NCBI RefSeq assembly: GCF_905120355.1 | Contig: NZ_CAJHOB010000010.1 | Span: 53,299-117,298 of the forward strand | Reading direction: 5' to 3' | DNA: 64,000 nucleotides | Source of the DNA: Azonexus hydrophilus | GTDB taxonomy: Bacteria > Pseudomonadota > Gammaproteobacteria > Burkholderiales > Rhodocyclaceae | Shown: one piece after another, positions 37,739 to 47,664 of the stretch | Numbering within the stretch: position 1 is the stretch's first letter | Layout: each line of letters starts with the position of its first letter | Translations under genes and position numbers: made by a program | The notes under the pieces: generated by a model | What the model was told of the DNA's origin: nothing | Databases searched by the model: none | Seen by the model: the letters and a program-made list of their open reading frames with translations, nothing else

Positions 37739-38224
37739 TTATGCCGGATTGCCCGAGCCCATCTGACTCTGCAGGTAATTTTGCAGACCGGTCAGATCAA
37801 TCAGGCGTAATTGTTGTTCCAGGAAATAAGCGTGATCCATCTCGGTGTCTTCGAGTTGCACCTTGAGCATGTCGCGGGTCACGAAATCATGGGCCTTCTC
37901 GCACGCGACGATGGCCTTCTTCAGTTCGGCATCCACCTTGTATTCCACATCCAGATCGGCTTTGAGCATCTCCGGCACGGTTTTGCCGACTTTCAAGGCT
38001 TCGCGCTTGGCCAGGTTTGGCTTGCCTTCCAGGAACAAGATGCGCTGAATCAGAGCGCGTGCATGCTGCCGTTCATGATCCGATTCGTGTATCGATTTCT
38101 CGGCCAGTACGTTCAGCCCCATGTCGGCATACATCTCGCCGTGCAGCAGATACTGATCCACCGCCGTCAATTCGCCGGCCAGCAATTCATTCAGAATCTC
38201 GATGATTTTCTTGTCGCCTTTCAT
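37739..38224 (-). CDS. bfr: Bacterioferritin, ferroxidase subunit type (no heme Met)
   Basis: 161-residue bacterioferritin paralogue. All six di-iron ligands are present (Glu18, Glu51, His54, Glu94, Glu127, His130), but position 52 is Arg, so the usual Met heme ligand is absent. The start at 38224 ([12 protein letters not shown]) is supported by GGAG upstream; the frame is open 30 bases further. It is first in a two-gene operon with the complementary heme-type subunit. Confidence 0.93.
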   Translation of the reverse strand: MKGDKKIIEILNELLAGELTAVDQYLLHGEMYADMGLNVLAEKSIHESDHERQHARALIQRILFLEGKPNLAKREALKVGKTVPEMLKADLDVEYKVDAELKKAIVACEKAHDFVTRDMLKVQLEDTEMDHAYFLEQQLRLIDLTGLQNYLQSQMGSGNPA

Positions 38225-38416
38225 GTGTTTTCTCCGCTGTGGTAAGGGCTTCATTGTAGGGGGTGTGGGTGGGTTTTGGGGGATTACCGGGGGTAAGGTT
38301 TGATGAACAAGTTGTTGTTCGAATCAAGCAAGCCAGGCAGTGACCGCTGATCCTGTATCCGTAACCGTCGATCTGGAAGTATGGTTTTTTTTGGGTGCAC
38401 TGAAGAGAATGAGATC

Positions 38417-38947
38417 ATGCGCTACTCATATACCATCCCCTTCCCAAAGTCTTCTCGCCAGTGCGGCTTCACCATGGTTGAGCTGATGGTGGTGATTGCC
38501 ATTCTGGCAGTTCTTGCAGCAATTGCTGCGCCAAGCTTTCAGTCTCTCATCGAACGATGGCGGGTGCGTTTGGTGGCGGAGGAGCTCGAAGGCAGTATTT
38601 ATTACGCACGCTCCGAAGCAATCAAACGTGGTGGTTCTGTGACCCTTGAGGCCAAAGGGAGCGGTTGGCAAGATGGCTGGAGCATTGTGCACACCCAAGG
38701 GGCCAACAGTACAACACTGCAGGAAAAAGCGGCTTCAGGGCAGGTGAGTATTACTTTGGCTGGGAGTAATGGAAAAATTGCCGTTGATCGTTGGGGGATG
38801 ATGGGCCATAGCGGTGGTTTGCCGGTTCTGCTTGATTTCACGATTGTGCCAGCCGGAAAAACGGCAAGCGATGCGAGTGCAGCGCGTTTGTGCGCGGGAT
38901 TGGGGGGGCGTGTGCGGCGAGTCAAAGGCAGTGAGAGCTGTGCTTGA
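38417..38947 (+). CDS. fimT: Type IV minor pilin, FimT/GspH type
   Basis: Prepilin-like protein. The 176 residues show a short basic leader, prepilin peptidase site G^FTMVELMVVIAILAVLAA with Glu5 of the mature form, then a GspH-like domain (YYARSEAIKRGGSVTL) and a C-terminal Cys pair region. The start at 38417 follows GAAGAGAATGAG. First gene of a fimT-pilV-pilW-pilX-pilY1-pilE cluster that forms the pilus tip and priming complex. Confidence 0.9.
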   Translation: MRYSYTIPFPKSSRQCGFTMVELMVVIAILAVLAAIAAPSFQSLIERWRVRLVAEELEGSIYYARSEAIKRGGSVTLEAKGSGWQDGWSIVHTQGANSTTLQEKAASGQVSITLAGSNGKIAVDRWGMMGHSGGLPVLLDFTIVPAGKTASDASAARLCAGLGGRVRRVKGSESCA

Positions 38948-38968
38948 TGTGATTTGGGAGAAGAGCAA

Positions 38969-39622
38969 TTGAAGTCAAATAAACAATCGGCTGTCAATCT
39001 ACGGCAACAGCGCGGGATGACCTTGATTGAGTCCGTTGTGGCTATTGTGGTGGCTGCACTGGGGATTCTCGGAGTTGTCGGCACGCAGGTGCGTACATTG
39101 GCTGACACTCAAACTACGGTACGCCGCGCCCAGGCTATCCGTTTGATTGAAGATCTCAGCGAGCGTATGCGAATCAATCCCAGTGCCTTGGCAGCTATAG
39201 ACACCTACGTGACCGCATTTGCGGATGAGCCGACTGTTGTGGCTTGTCCGTCTGTGGGATGTAATAAAAATCAGCAGGCTACTTACGATCTTGCTGTCTG
39301 GAAGCAGAATGTTCGTAATACTTTGCCACTCGGCAAGGTGGCGGTGTTTGTACCTCAGGCGGAAACGGGTTTAGTGGCAGACCAAAGGCGACAGTTGGGG
39401 GTCATGATTGCCTGGCGCGAAAACGAAAGAGATAGCAGCAGCGCGTACAAAGACCAGATTGACGCCACCAAAGAGCGGGCAGCAGATGGAAGCCTGAGTG
39501 ATGGGGCGGGGGGGGTGGTGTCTTGCCCCGTGAACCACACGTGCCATTTGCAATATCTTCCTGTCCCCACGCGCTGCGCTGCATACCAGCCATTAAATGG
39601 CCATGTTTGCCCAGGAGAATAA
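38969..39622 (+). CDS. pilV: Type IV pilus modification protein PilV
   Basis: Minor pilin of 217 residues with prepilin site G^MTLIESVVAIVVAALGI. The start is taken as TTG at 38969 because GGGAG (38956-38960) is spaced correctly and no ATG exists before the prepilin motif. The C-terminus carries several cysteines. It begins 21 bases after fimT. Confidence 0.87.
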   Translation: MKSNKQSAVNLRQQRGMTLIESVVAIVVAALGILGVVGTQVRTLADTQTTVRRAQAIRLIEDLSERMRINPSALAAIDTYVTAFADEPTVVACPSVGCNKNQQATYDLAVWKQNVRNTLPLGKVAVFVPQAETGLVADQRRQLGVMIAWRENERDSSSAYKDQIDATKERAADGSLSDGAGGVVSCPVNHTCHLQYLPVPTRCAAYQPLNGHVCPGE

Positions 39623-39624
39623 TT

Positions 39625-40488
39625 GTGAATAGAAAAAATTCTCATATTTATGCCAAACGAATTCAACTTGGAATTTCACTAGTCGAGTTGATGGTTGGTG
39701 TTGCAATTGGGTTATTGGTTGTCTCCGTGGCTGTAGGTGCATTAATGGTGTCAAGGAACATATCAGGCACCGTTAGTGATGCGACGATGATTCAACAGCA
39801 AGCGGCTTATGCGATGCGCGTTATTGGATCACAGATACGTCAGGCCGGTTCATTACGGTTAAATCTTGATGCACGAAGCACAGGAAGTATTGAGTATCTG
39901 ACTCAGGTTGGAATAGAAACAAAAGCGCCTGCAGTCGGTGGAGGTAATGGGTTTTTTCCAAAAAAAGACTCAATTTCAGGGACTGATAATTTTATTTCTT
40001 TAGCATATCGCCGCTATAAGGAAGCTAGCTTCAGCGCTGCGGCAGATACGTCCTTGAGTCGTAATTGCTTGGGTGGGCCCGCCGATGCGAGTGAAGATCA
40101 GCGGCTTGAGAGCATATTTGATGTGAATGGAAGCCAGTTGCGATGTGATGGCAATGGCGCAGGCGCTCAGCCAATTGCAAATAACGTGGCGGATTTTCAG
40201 ATCCGTTACCTTCGCCAAGACAACTCAGAAAAAGGTAACAGCAAAATGCAGCGGGTGCTTGGCTCTGCCGTTGCGAACTGGGCGCAAATCCAGGGGGTAG
40301 AGGTTTGCCTTGTTATGTACGGTAACGAACCCATCGAAATCCCGGTGGGTAGCTCTTATGTTGGTTGTGATGGGAATAACGTGGACTTGAATTCACTAAC
40401 GGGCGTTCGCGCGCGACGTCTGCATTTGGTGTTTCGTAACACCTTCCAAATGCGTAGCCAAGGCTTAGCTGCTAGTGAAGGGATTTGA
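39625..40488 (+). CDS. pilW: Type IV pilus assembly protein PilW
   Basis: Minor pilin of 287 residues with prepilin site G^ISLVELMVGVAIGLLVVSVA. GTG at 39625 follows AGGAGA, 2 bases after the pilV stop. The C-terminal half contains RYLRQD and the V-CLVMYGNEP segment typical of PilW. Base composition is clearly more AT-rich than the nuo or fad regions. Confidence 0.88.
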   Translation: MNRKNSHIYAKRIQLGISLVELMVGVAIGLLVVSVAVGALMVSRNISGTVSDATMIQQQAAYAMRVIGSQIRQAGSLRLNLDARSTGSIEYLTQVGIETKAPAVGGGNGFFPKKDSISGTDNFISLAYRRYKEASFSAAADTSLSRNCLGGPADASEDQRLESIFDVNGSQLRCDGNGAGAQPIANNVADFQIRYLRQDNSEKGNSKMQRVLGSAVANWAQIQGVEVCLVMYGNEPIEIPVGSSYVGCDGNNVDLNSLTGVRARRLHLVFRNTFQMRSQGLAASEGI

Positions 40489-40490
40489 CT

Positions 40491-41264
40491 GTGAATAATC
40501 AAACAAAAAAAATATGCGTTAGAGGTATGTTTTTAACGCCAAACCACCAGCGTGGGGTTGCCCTATTTGTGGTTGTGGTGTTTGTTCTTCTTTCCATGCT
40601 TCTTGCTTTGTGGTCGGCACGTTCCTCATTTTTTAATGAATTGGTTGTGGGGAATGATGCTGACTACCAGCGAGCACACGAAGCTGCTCAAGCCTTATTG
40701 CAGGATGCAGAGCGCGACATTGAAATGTCTAGCGAAAACCCACCCAAACCGCTGGGAGGGAGTGTGTGTGGAGGGGACGTTTGTCGTGTAACCCATACGT
40801 ATAAATTGAGCTCAGATAATTTGTTGGCCTCCTTGTTGGGGCTGACCACTGAAACTACGGGGTGCAGTAAAGGTATTTGCGTAAGACGTGGTAATCCAAA
40901 GCAGGATTTCTGGAATGATGAAACGGCTTTGGCTGGGTTTGCCAAAACCGGTGTCGGTATGCGCTATGGGCAAGTGACTGGGGCTGCGGTTACAGGAAAA
41001 GGCAATCCAATTTTATCAGACGTTACAGCGGACAATCGTGGTGGTTGGTATTGGATTGAGGTGTTCAAAAGTATTGTTGTCCAGCCTGGTTTGATAACGG
41101 ATGAGCCAAATAATTTTATGATGGTTAGGGCTGATAAAGATAAGGGGGATGCGATCGTTTATAGGATAACATCCCTTGCGTATGGCAGAAAGCCAGGAAC
41201 GATGGTGGTACTGCAACAAACTCACCTTGAGCAGCGCGATAACTTGGATGAAACTGAGTTTTAG
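40491..41264 (+). CDS. pilX: Type IV pilus assembly protein PilX
   Basis: Minor pilin-like protein of 257 residues with an N-terminal RGVALFVVVVFVLLSMLLAL anchor; position 5 lacks the usual Glu, as in other PilX proteins. GTG at 40491 is chosen because AAGGGA (40478-40483) lies 7 bases before it; an ATG at 40527 is a less supported alternative. Conserved Cys pairs (CGGDVC, CSKGIC) are present. Confidence 0.85.
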   Translation: MNNQTKKICVRGMFLTPNHQRGVALFVVVVFVLLSMLLALWSARSSFFNELVVGNDADYQRAHEAAQALLQDAERDIEMSSENPPKPLGGSVCGGDVCRVTHTYKLSSDNLLASLLGLTTETTGCSKGICVRRGNPKQDFWNDETALAGFAKTGVGMRYGQVTGAAVTGKGNPILSDVTADNRGGWYWIEVFKSIVVQPGLITDEPNNFMMVRADKDKGDAIVYRITSLAYGRKPGTMVVLQQTHLEQRDNLDETEF

Positions 41265-41311
41265 CTCTGTAGTTAAGTTGTGCTATGAATAATCTATAAA
41301 AGGAGCAGATC

Positions 41312-44300
41312 ATGCCCAAAAGAATTTCAGCAGATCAGGTGTTGCGCCCAACGCTATTAGCAATTGCCGTAAGTGCTGCTCTGGTGCCTCACGTCGCAAA
41401 GGCGCTCGATTTTGCTCAGGCACCTCCGGGAACGGTACAGCCCTATGTGCGGCCGAACGTGATCATCTCGGTTGATGACTCGGGGAGTATGGATTTTCGT
41501 CTGGATAAAGAAAGTACAAGTGGCGCGACGAATGAAAAAACTCCATATGCTAACGGTAGTTGGCCTAGCACAAGCCGACGAATGAATGTATTGAAATATG
41601 CGCTGCGCTCTGTTTTTGATCCGAGCCATCCTAAGTACGATAATACGTTGTTGCCAGATGGGAAGATACGACTGGCCTGGCAGGTGATGCACAATAACGG
41701 CGGATCAACAGATGCGAAGAGTGTTGACAGTGAGTCACTGAAGAATAACTCCATGCGACCTTTGGAAGGGGAGCATCGTACGAATTTTATTAGTTTTGTA
41801 AATAGTCTAGATGCGAGTGGTGGTACGCCATCACATACGATGTTTTCTCAAGCAGATGCCTATTTGCGACGCCCGCCAAGCAAGAGTGGTCCATGGTCGG
41901 GTAATCCAGGGGGTAATGATACAGCCGCCTCAACCTACCTGGGTTGTCGACGTAACTATCATATCTTCATGACGGACGGTCGCTGGAATGGGACCGCATC
42001 AGGGGGGCATCAGGATTGTGCTGCCCCTTACAGTAATTGTAATACAGACGCCAAAGGTGCCAATAAAACATTGCCGGATGGCACCGTCTATAGCTCCTCT
42101 ACAGCAGCGAATAGACCAAACAATGAATTATATTCTGATAATTACGCCAATACGCTGGCAGATTGGGCGTTTAAGAGCTGGTCGCAAAGATTGCAGCCAG
42201 TAGGGGCATTGACAGGCGACCCTGAGCCCGCAGCGGATTATCGTAAAGCCCCTGCGAGTGAAAGTTTTGGTAATGATAAGGATGGAAAGCTTGCTTCGCT
42301 GGAGCGTTACTGGAATCCAAAATACAATCCAGCAGATTGGCCGCATATGGTGACCTACACCATAGGTTTCAGTGCGATGGCGTATACGTGGCCTGGAGCT
42401 CCGGATATTATCGCGCCGACGCAAATGGTACCATTTGGTTATGACGGAAGCTTTCCGAGCTTGGTGACAGGGGCGCTTGAATGGCCAGCAATGGATAATG
42501 AGAACAAACGTTCGCTCGATCTTTGGCACGCAGCACTAAATGGCCGTGGTCGTTTCTATGCGGTAGAAAAGGGGGAGGATCTGGCGAAAGCATTCCGTGA
42601 TATTTTTCAGCAAATCAACAGTCAAACTGATCCTGATCTGTCGTCACTGGCGACGAGCGGCTTCAGCACAATCTCTGGCGATGTTGGGGCATATGTGGCC
42701 AACTACGAGCCAAAAAATGCCTGGAAAGGATTTGTAAAGGCATCAGTGTGGAAACAGGATGGAACAGAAGGTTTCCCAGCGGAATGGGGGGGGAAGGACA
42801 CGGCAGCCAAGCTGGATGCAAAAGGAGCTAGTGCACGCCTGATTTTAAGCTGGAGCGATCAATGGTCAGGGAGTAAGGATAAGGGTGGGGTTGCTTTCAA
42901 ATGGAGTAATGATCAGAGTTACCTGAGTGCACAACAAAAGTCTTGGCTAGGGCTGAATACAAATGCTTCAGGTGTTACCGTAAAAACAAATGGTCAGAAT
43001 GTGCTTAATTATGTCCGAGGTGAGCGTAGTTACGAAGGTGCCGAGCTTTCCGGTGGTTCAGGTTATACGGCAGCTAAACCTTTCCGTCAGCGCTACTCCA
43101 TTCAGGGTGATATTGTAAACTCAGAAATTTGGTACGCTTCAGTTCCGGTTAGCAACTACGGTCAAAAAGGCTATGTTGATTTTATTAAAAATAATAAAAA
43201 TCGCTTGCCAATGCTTTATGTGGGCGGGAATGACGGTATGTTGCACGGATTTTCTGCGCATGATGGAGATGAGAAAATTGCCTATGTGCCACGTGGAGTG
43301 ATTCCTACGCTGAAACTTCTTGCAGAGCCAGATTTTAATACCAAGCACCGCTATTTTGTTGATGGCTCGCCTTTGGTAGGTGATATTGATCTTAATAGCT
43401 CTGGTTTGTCTGATAGTAACGATTCCTATACGCCGAACTGGAAATCTTATTTGGTGGGAACACTAGGGGCTGGCGGTAAGGGTTACTTTGTTCTTGACGT
43501 GACTTCGCCCGCTGCTTTTTCGGAGAGTGGTGCCAGCAATTTGGTCGTGATGGATCGCAGTATCAGTGCGGAAGCAAGTGCCAAGCCTAATTGTGGCGCT
43601 TTGACAGGAGCGCAGAAGACCGCCTGTGATGCTGCTGAAGAGGAGAATAGGGATATCGGGTTCATTACGGCAAAGCCCGTGCGTTCGCTTGAGAACCCAA
43701 TGCGTTCCTCTCAGGTTACCCGGATGAACAATAACCGCTGGGCTGTTGTTTTGGGAAATGGATACAACAGTGATAATCAGCGCCCTGTACTTTTGATTCA
43801 GTACCTGGATGGGGATAAGAAATTGGTCCGTATTGCAGCTACCACTGATACGCAAGGTACGGGCATGGCCAAAGATAATGGGCTGGCTGCGCCGCGCGTT
43901 GTTGATATCAATGGTGATGATCGGGCTGATATTGTTTATGCGGGGGATAACCAGGGGAATTTATGGAAATTTGACCTGACCAATGAGAATGATAGCCTCT
44001 GGAAGGTGGCATTCGCTGGTCAGCCGTTATTCTCGGCTACAGGGCCCGCTTCTCTCGGGAGTGCGCGCACTTTGAAACAGGCAATTTCTGCTCCACCTAT
44101 TGCGCGTGCCAATAATCGTTTGAAGGTGGTTGGTAGCGGCACTAGCCAGACGGTTGCGCGGGTTGGAGGGATGATGGTGGCCTTTGGCACGGGGCGTAAC
44201 GTTGACGTCAATGATCAGAAAAGCACCAAGGTCGAAACGCTGTACTCGGTTCTTGATAACACACGTTACCGCACTGTGACGGGCACGCTGGGTAAGCGTC

Positions 44301-44899
44301 TCGAAGTGCATCCGGGTGGCGGTACCTGTTCTCCAATTCCACAAGACGATTGCGCACCTGTTCCCAAAGCGCTGGGTGAGGGTGTGGCGACTGCCAAATT
44401 GGTCAAACGCTCATTCTCGTCTACTGCAAATACAGCAGGGTTTCAGGAGTTGCAAAAAGATGAGGCCCTGAACTGGGCAAGCCATAATGGTTGGTATCTC
44501 GATTTTCCAGCTATCGGGGAGCGCTTGCTTAAACCAACTGAATTTTATGACGACAGTAATGTGCTGGCGGTGTTTTCTCAAGTTCCAGCAAAAGGCTCCG
44601 ATGCCGATCCGGATGTAGAGAGCTGTGAAGTGATCTCCGTTGATGATGAGCGGCAATATCTGCAGTTCATGAACATCATGGACGGTGCTCCACCTTCGAT
44701 TCCGATTTTCAAGTCAGCAGGTGCAGCAAATCAGACGAGGCTTGCTATAGGCAAGGGGGCGCATAGCATTATGAACTTGGATAAATCTACCGGGCGCCTT
44801 ATTTCAGGCAAGGGCGGGAGCGGAGCAGGGGGCGATCCCATTGATCTTAATCGTGCCCCGGTGCAGATTTTGCGCCCCAGTTGGCGTCAATTGAAGTGA
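41312..44899 (+). CDS. pilY1: Pilus tip adhesin/assembly factor PilY1
   Basis: Large exported protein of 1195 residues that caps the pilus and couples retraction, adhesion and mechanosensing. Seen: signal peptide ending near HVAKA, a von Willebrand A-like MIDAS sequence VDDSGSM (about residue 53), a variable middle, and a C-terminal beta-propeller domain with the calcium-binding loop DINGDDRAD (about residues 865-873) of the PilY1 family. AAAGGAG precedes the ATG. AT-rich relative to the window. Confidence 0.92.
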   Translation: MPKRISADQVLRPTLLAIAVSAALVPHVAKALDFAQAPPGTVQPYVRPNVIISVDDSGSMDFRLDKESTSGATNEKTPYANGSWPSTSRRMNVLKYALRSVFDPSHPKYDNTLLPDGKIRLAWQVMHNNGGSTDAKSVDSESLKNNSMRPLEGEHRTNFISFVNSLDASGGTPSHTMFSQADAYLRRPPSKSGPWSGNPGGNDTAASTYLGCRRNYHIFMTDGRWNGTASGGHQDCAAPYSNCNTDAKGANKTLPDGTVYSSSTAANRPNNELYSDNYANTLADWAFKSWSQRLQPVGALTGDPEPAADYRKAPASESFGNDKDGKLASLERYWNPKYNPADWPHMVTYTIGFSAMAYTWPGAPDIIAPTQMVPFGYDGSFPSLVTGALEWPAMDNENKRSLDLWHAALNGRGRFYAVEKGEDLAKAFRDIFQQINSQTDPDLSSLATSGFSTISGDVGAYVANYEPKNAWKGFVKASVWKQDGTEGFPAEWGGKDTAAKLDAKGASARLILSWSDQWSGSKDKGGVAFKWSNDQSYLSAQQKSWLGLNTNASGVTVKTNGQNVLNYVRGERSYEGAELSGGSGYTAAKPFRQRYSIQGDIVNSEIWYASVPVSNYGQKGYVDFIKNNKNRLPMLYVGGNDGMLHGFSAHDGDEKIAYVPRGVIPTLKLLAEPDFNTKHRYFVDGSPLVGDIDLNSSGLSDSNDSYTPNWKSYLVGTLGAGGKGYFVLDVTSPAAFSESGASNLVVMDRSISAEASAKPNCGALTGAQKTACDAAEEENRDIGFITAKPVRSLENPMRSSQVTRMNNNRWAVVLGNGYNSDNQRPVLLIQYLDGDKKLVRIAATTDTQGTGMAKDNGLAAPRVVDINGDDRADIVYAGDNQGNLWKFDLTNENDSLWKVAFAGQPLFSATGPASLGSARTLKQAISAPPIARANNRLKVVGSGTSQTVARVGGMMVAFGTGRNVDVNDQKSTKVETLYSVLDNTRYRTVTGTLGKRLEVHPGGGTCSPIPQDDCAPVPKALGEGVATAKLVKRSFSSTANTAGFQELQKDEALNWASHNGWYLDFPAIGERLLKPTEFYDDSNVLAVFSQVPAKGSDADPDVESCEVISVDDERQYLQFMNIMDGAPPSIPIFKSAGAANQTRLAIGKGAHSIMNLDKSTGRLISGKGGSGAGGDPIDLNRAPVQILRPSWRQLK

Positions 44900-44909
44900 A
44901 GGAAAGAAT

Positions 44910-45338
44910 ATGCTTTTGAGTAAAAAATATCCTAAAGCGATCGGCTTTACGCTTATAGAGCTGATGATTGTCGTGGCGATTGTGGGTATCCTTGGTTCAA
45001 TTGCTTACCCGAGCTACACCGAGTATGTGCGCCGAGGGCATCGCGCCGAGGCGCGCGCTGGTTTGCTGCAAGCAGCGCAGTGGATGGAGCGTGCGGCGAC
45101 TGCAACAGGAACTTATCCCTTGGCGGCAGCTTTTCCCGCGAGTCTTAAAACCGTGCCTAACGGTCGTTACACCATTGGAATAGTTTCGGCAGACGGTGCG
45201 ACATATACCTTGACTGCGGCCCCTCAAGGGGCGCAGTCGAGTGACAAATGTGGCAGCTACACCCTGACGCAGGCAGGGGTACGCGGTGCGGCTGGCGTTA
45301 CATCGGGGGACAAAATCAGCGAATGCTGGGGTAAGTAA
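44910..45338 (+). CDS. pilE: Type IV pilin-like protein PilE
   Basis: 142-residue minor pilin with prepilin site G^[17 protein letters not shown] and a C-terminal disulfide-type pair ([10 protein letters not shown] and SECWGK). Starts 11 bases after pilY1 and closes the cluster. In Pseudomonas the equivalent PilE belongs to the same tip complex; this is not the major pilin PilA by context. Confidence 0.88.
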   Translation: MLLSKKYPKAIGFTLIELMIVVAIVGILGSIAYPSYTEYVRRGHRAEARAGLLQAAQWMERAATATGTYPLAAAFPASLKTVPNGRYTIGIVSADGATYTLTAAPQGAQSSDKCGSYTLTQAGVRGAAGVTSGDKISECWGK

Positions 45339-45371
45339 GTGTTCGGTCGTCGAAAATGCCCTGTACTGTAC

Positions 45372-45401
45372 TTGTGCATTGCAGGGGTTTCAGGATACAA
45401 T
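45372..45401 (+). promoter_or_regulatory. Sigma-70 promoter of rpsT
   Basis: TTGTGC (45372-45377), 18-base spacer, TACAAT (45396-45401), 37 bases before the rpsT ATG. Confidence 0.6.
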
Positions 45402-45437
45402 TCCCGTCTTTGATTATTTACCTTCTGGATTTAATTC

Positions 45438-45710
45438 ATGGCCAATAGCGCACAAGCCCGCAAGCGCGCCCGTCAAGCAGACAAGCAGCGCGCCCATAAC
45501 GCAAGCCTGCGTTCGACCCTGCGCACCGCGATCAAGCGTGTGCGCAAGGCGATCCTCGCCGGCGACAAAGCCGCCGCCCAAGGCGTCTTCCAAGAATCGG
45601 TTTCGGTGATCGACCGTATCGCTGACAAGAAAATCGTGCACAAAAATGCCGCAGCTCGCACCAAGAGCCGTTTGTCGGCGCAGATCAAGGCACTCGGCGT
45701 CGCCGCCTGA
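45438..45710 (+). CDS. rpsT: 30S ribosomal protein S20
   Basis: Ribosomal protein of 90 residues, highly basic, with the family N-terminus [20 protein letters not shown] and [14 protein letters not shown]. Monocistronic with its own promoter and a strong terminator. Starts with ATG rather than the rare start used in Escherichia coli. Confidence 0.97.
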   Translation: MANSAQARKRARQADKQRAHNASLRSTLRTAIKRVRKAILAGDKAAAQGVFQESVSVIDRIADKKIVHKNAAARTKSRLSAQIKALGVAA

Positions 45711-45795
45711 TTCCTTTGTAATCTGGGTTACCGCCCAGCGTGCAAAAGAGCCCTCGGAGATTTTTGAGAGCTTTTTGTTTTTGTGTTGGTAAATG

Positions 45796-45821
45796 AAAAA
45801 AGCGCCTTGCGGCGCTTTTTT
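45796..45821. terminator. Bidirectional intrinsic terminator
   Basis: AAAAAAGCGCC (45796-45806) and GGCGCTTTTTT (45811-45821) with a 4-base loop, between convergent rpsT and the fatty acid operon. T-runs occur on both strands. Confidence 0.9.
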
Positions 45822-45837
45822 ACTGGCTGCGGCTTGA

Positions 45838-47640
45838 TCAGGCCGTAAACATCGCATCGCCTAGCGCGGTGTTGCCGCTGTCGCCCGCCTTGACTGTCTC
45901 GGCACAGGCAATGGCCTGGGGCAGCATCTGGTCGGCGTAGAAACGGGCCGTGGCAAGTTTGGCGCGGTAGAAGGCGGTGTCGCCGCTGCCTTCGGCGAGG
46001 CGGGCGCTGGCGGCGAGGGCGGCTTTGGCCATCATCCAGCCGTTACAGGCGACGACCGCCAGGCTGAGGTAGGGCACGGCGGCGGTGAGCACCCCGGCGA
46101 GGTCTTTCTGGGCGTTGGCGGCGAGCCATTCGGTGCTGTCGGTCCACATTTTGAGGGCGACGCCGAGTTTCTGACCGATGCCGGCGAGTTCCGGTTTGCC
46201 GCTGGCGATCAGGGTCTTGACCGTGGTGTGGATTTCGCCAAAGACGATTTTTGCGGTGGCGCCCTGGTCGCGCATGAGTTTGCGGAAGAGCAGGTCGTTG
46301 GCCTGGATGCCGGTGGTGCCTTCGTAAATGGTGGTGATGCGCGAATCGCGCCAGTGCTGGGCGGCGCCGGTTTCTTCGATGAAGCCCATGCCGCCGTGGA
46401 TCTGGATGCCAAGCGAGGTGACTTCGATGCCCATTTCGGTGCCGCCCCCCTTGACGATGGGAATCATGAATTCGGCGAGGTAAAGGGCCTTTTTGCGTGC
46501 TTCGGCATCTTCCAGGTGACTGGCCCGGTCGAGCAGACCGGAGGTGTAGTAGGTGAGGGCGCGGGCGGCTTCGACACGTGATTTCATTAGCAGCAGCATG
46601 CGGCGGATGTCCGGGTGTTTGTCGAGGGTGACCAGGGTGGCACCGGTCAGGGCGTCGCGTCCCTGCTGGCGCTCGCGGGCATAGGCCAACGCCTGTTGAT
46701 AGGCGCGCTCACCGAGGGCAACGCCTTGCAGGCCGACGCCGAGGCGCGCTTCGTTCATCATGATGAACATGTATTCCAGGCCGCGATTGGCTTGCCCCAG
46801 CAGATAGCCGACCGCCCCTTCGCCCTTGTCGCCATAGGCCATGACGCAGGTGGGGCTGGCGTGGATGCCGAGCTTGTGTTCGAGCGATACGCACCAGGCA
46901 TCGTTGCGCGCGCCGAGTGAACCGTCGGCATTGACCAGGAATTTCGGCACCAGGAACATCGAGATGCCTTTGACCCCCGGCGGTGCGTCCGGCAGGCGGG
47001 CCAGGACGAGATGCACGATGTTGTCGGTCATGTCGTGGTCGCCGTAGGTGATGAAGATTTTCTGGCCGAAAATGCGGTACGTGCCGTCGGCCTGGGGTTC
47101 GGCGCGGCTGCGGATGAGGGCGAGATCGGAACCGGCTTGCGGTTCGGTCAAGTTCATGGTGCCGGTCCATTCGCCGGAGACCATCTTTTCCAGATAGACC
47201 GCTTTCAGTTCGTCGCTGGCGCAGGTGAGCAGGGCTTCCACCGCGCCGGTGGTGAGCAAGGGCCCCAGGCTGAAGGAAATGTTGGCGGCGCACAGCATTT
47301 CCTTGGCGGCGATGCCCAGCGTGTTGGGCAGGCCCTGGCCACCGAATTCGGTGGGCAGGGTGATGCCGTTCCAGCCCGCCTTGCGGTACTGGCTGTAGGC
47401 TTCCTTCCAGCCGGGGGGCGTGCGCACGCCACCGGCGTCGAGCTGGCAACCTTGCTGGTCGCCGATGCGGTTGAGCGGAGCAATGACTTCGCCCGCAAAT
47501 TTGGCGGCTTCATCGAGAATGGCATCGGCCAGGTCCGGGGTGGCCTCGGCAAAGGCCGGCAGCTGGGCCAGTTCGTTGAAACCGGCGATTTCGTCCATGA
47601 CGAAACGCATGTCCTTGACGGGAGCGCGGTAGTCGCTCAT
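45838..47640 (-). CDS. Acyl-CoA dehydrogenase, long (DmdC-like) type
   Basis: FAD-dependent dehydrogenase of 600 residues, the long subfamily with an extra C-terminal domain that also includes 3-methylmercaptopropionyl-CoA dehydrogenase. Seen: TMNLTEPQAGSDL (FAD/substrate loop), YGDHDM, GGMGFIEETGAAQHWRDSRI and TTIYEGTTGIQANDLLFRK with the likely catalytic Glu. It ends the minus-strand fatty acid operon, supplying the first oxidation step. Substrate chain length cannot be told from sequence. Confidence 0.9.
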   Translation of the reverse strand: MSDYRAPVKDMRFVMDEIAGFNELAQLPAFAEATPDLADAILDEAAKFAGEVIAPLNRIGDQQGCQLDAGGVRTPPGWKEAYSQYRKAGWNGITLPTEFGGQGLPNTLGIAAKEMLCAANISFSLGPLLTTGAVEALLTCASDELKAVYLEKMVSGEWTGTMNLTEPQAGSDLALIRSRAEPQADGTYRIFGQKIFITYGDHDMTDNIVHLVLARLPDAPPGVKGISMFLVPKFLVNADGSLGARNDAWCVSLEHKLGIHASPTCVMAYGDKGEGAVGYLLGQANRGLEYMFIMMNEARLGVGLQGVALGERAYQQALAYARERQQGRDALTGATLVTLDKHPDIRRMLLLMKSRVEAARALTYYTSGLLDRASHLEDAEARKKALYLAEFMIPIVKGGGTEMGIEVTSLGIQIHGGMGFIEETGAAQHWRDSRITTIYEGTTGIQANDLLFRKLMRDQGATAKIVFGEIHTTVKTLIASGKPELAGIGQKLGVALKMWTDSTEWLAANAQKDLAGVLTAAVPYLSLAVVACNGWMMAKAALAASARLAEGSGDTAFYRAKLATARFYADQMLPQAIACAETVKAGDSGNTALGDAMFTA

Positions 47641-47664
47641 GAGGGTGTCTCCTTTTTCGGGTTT

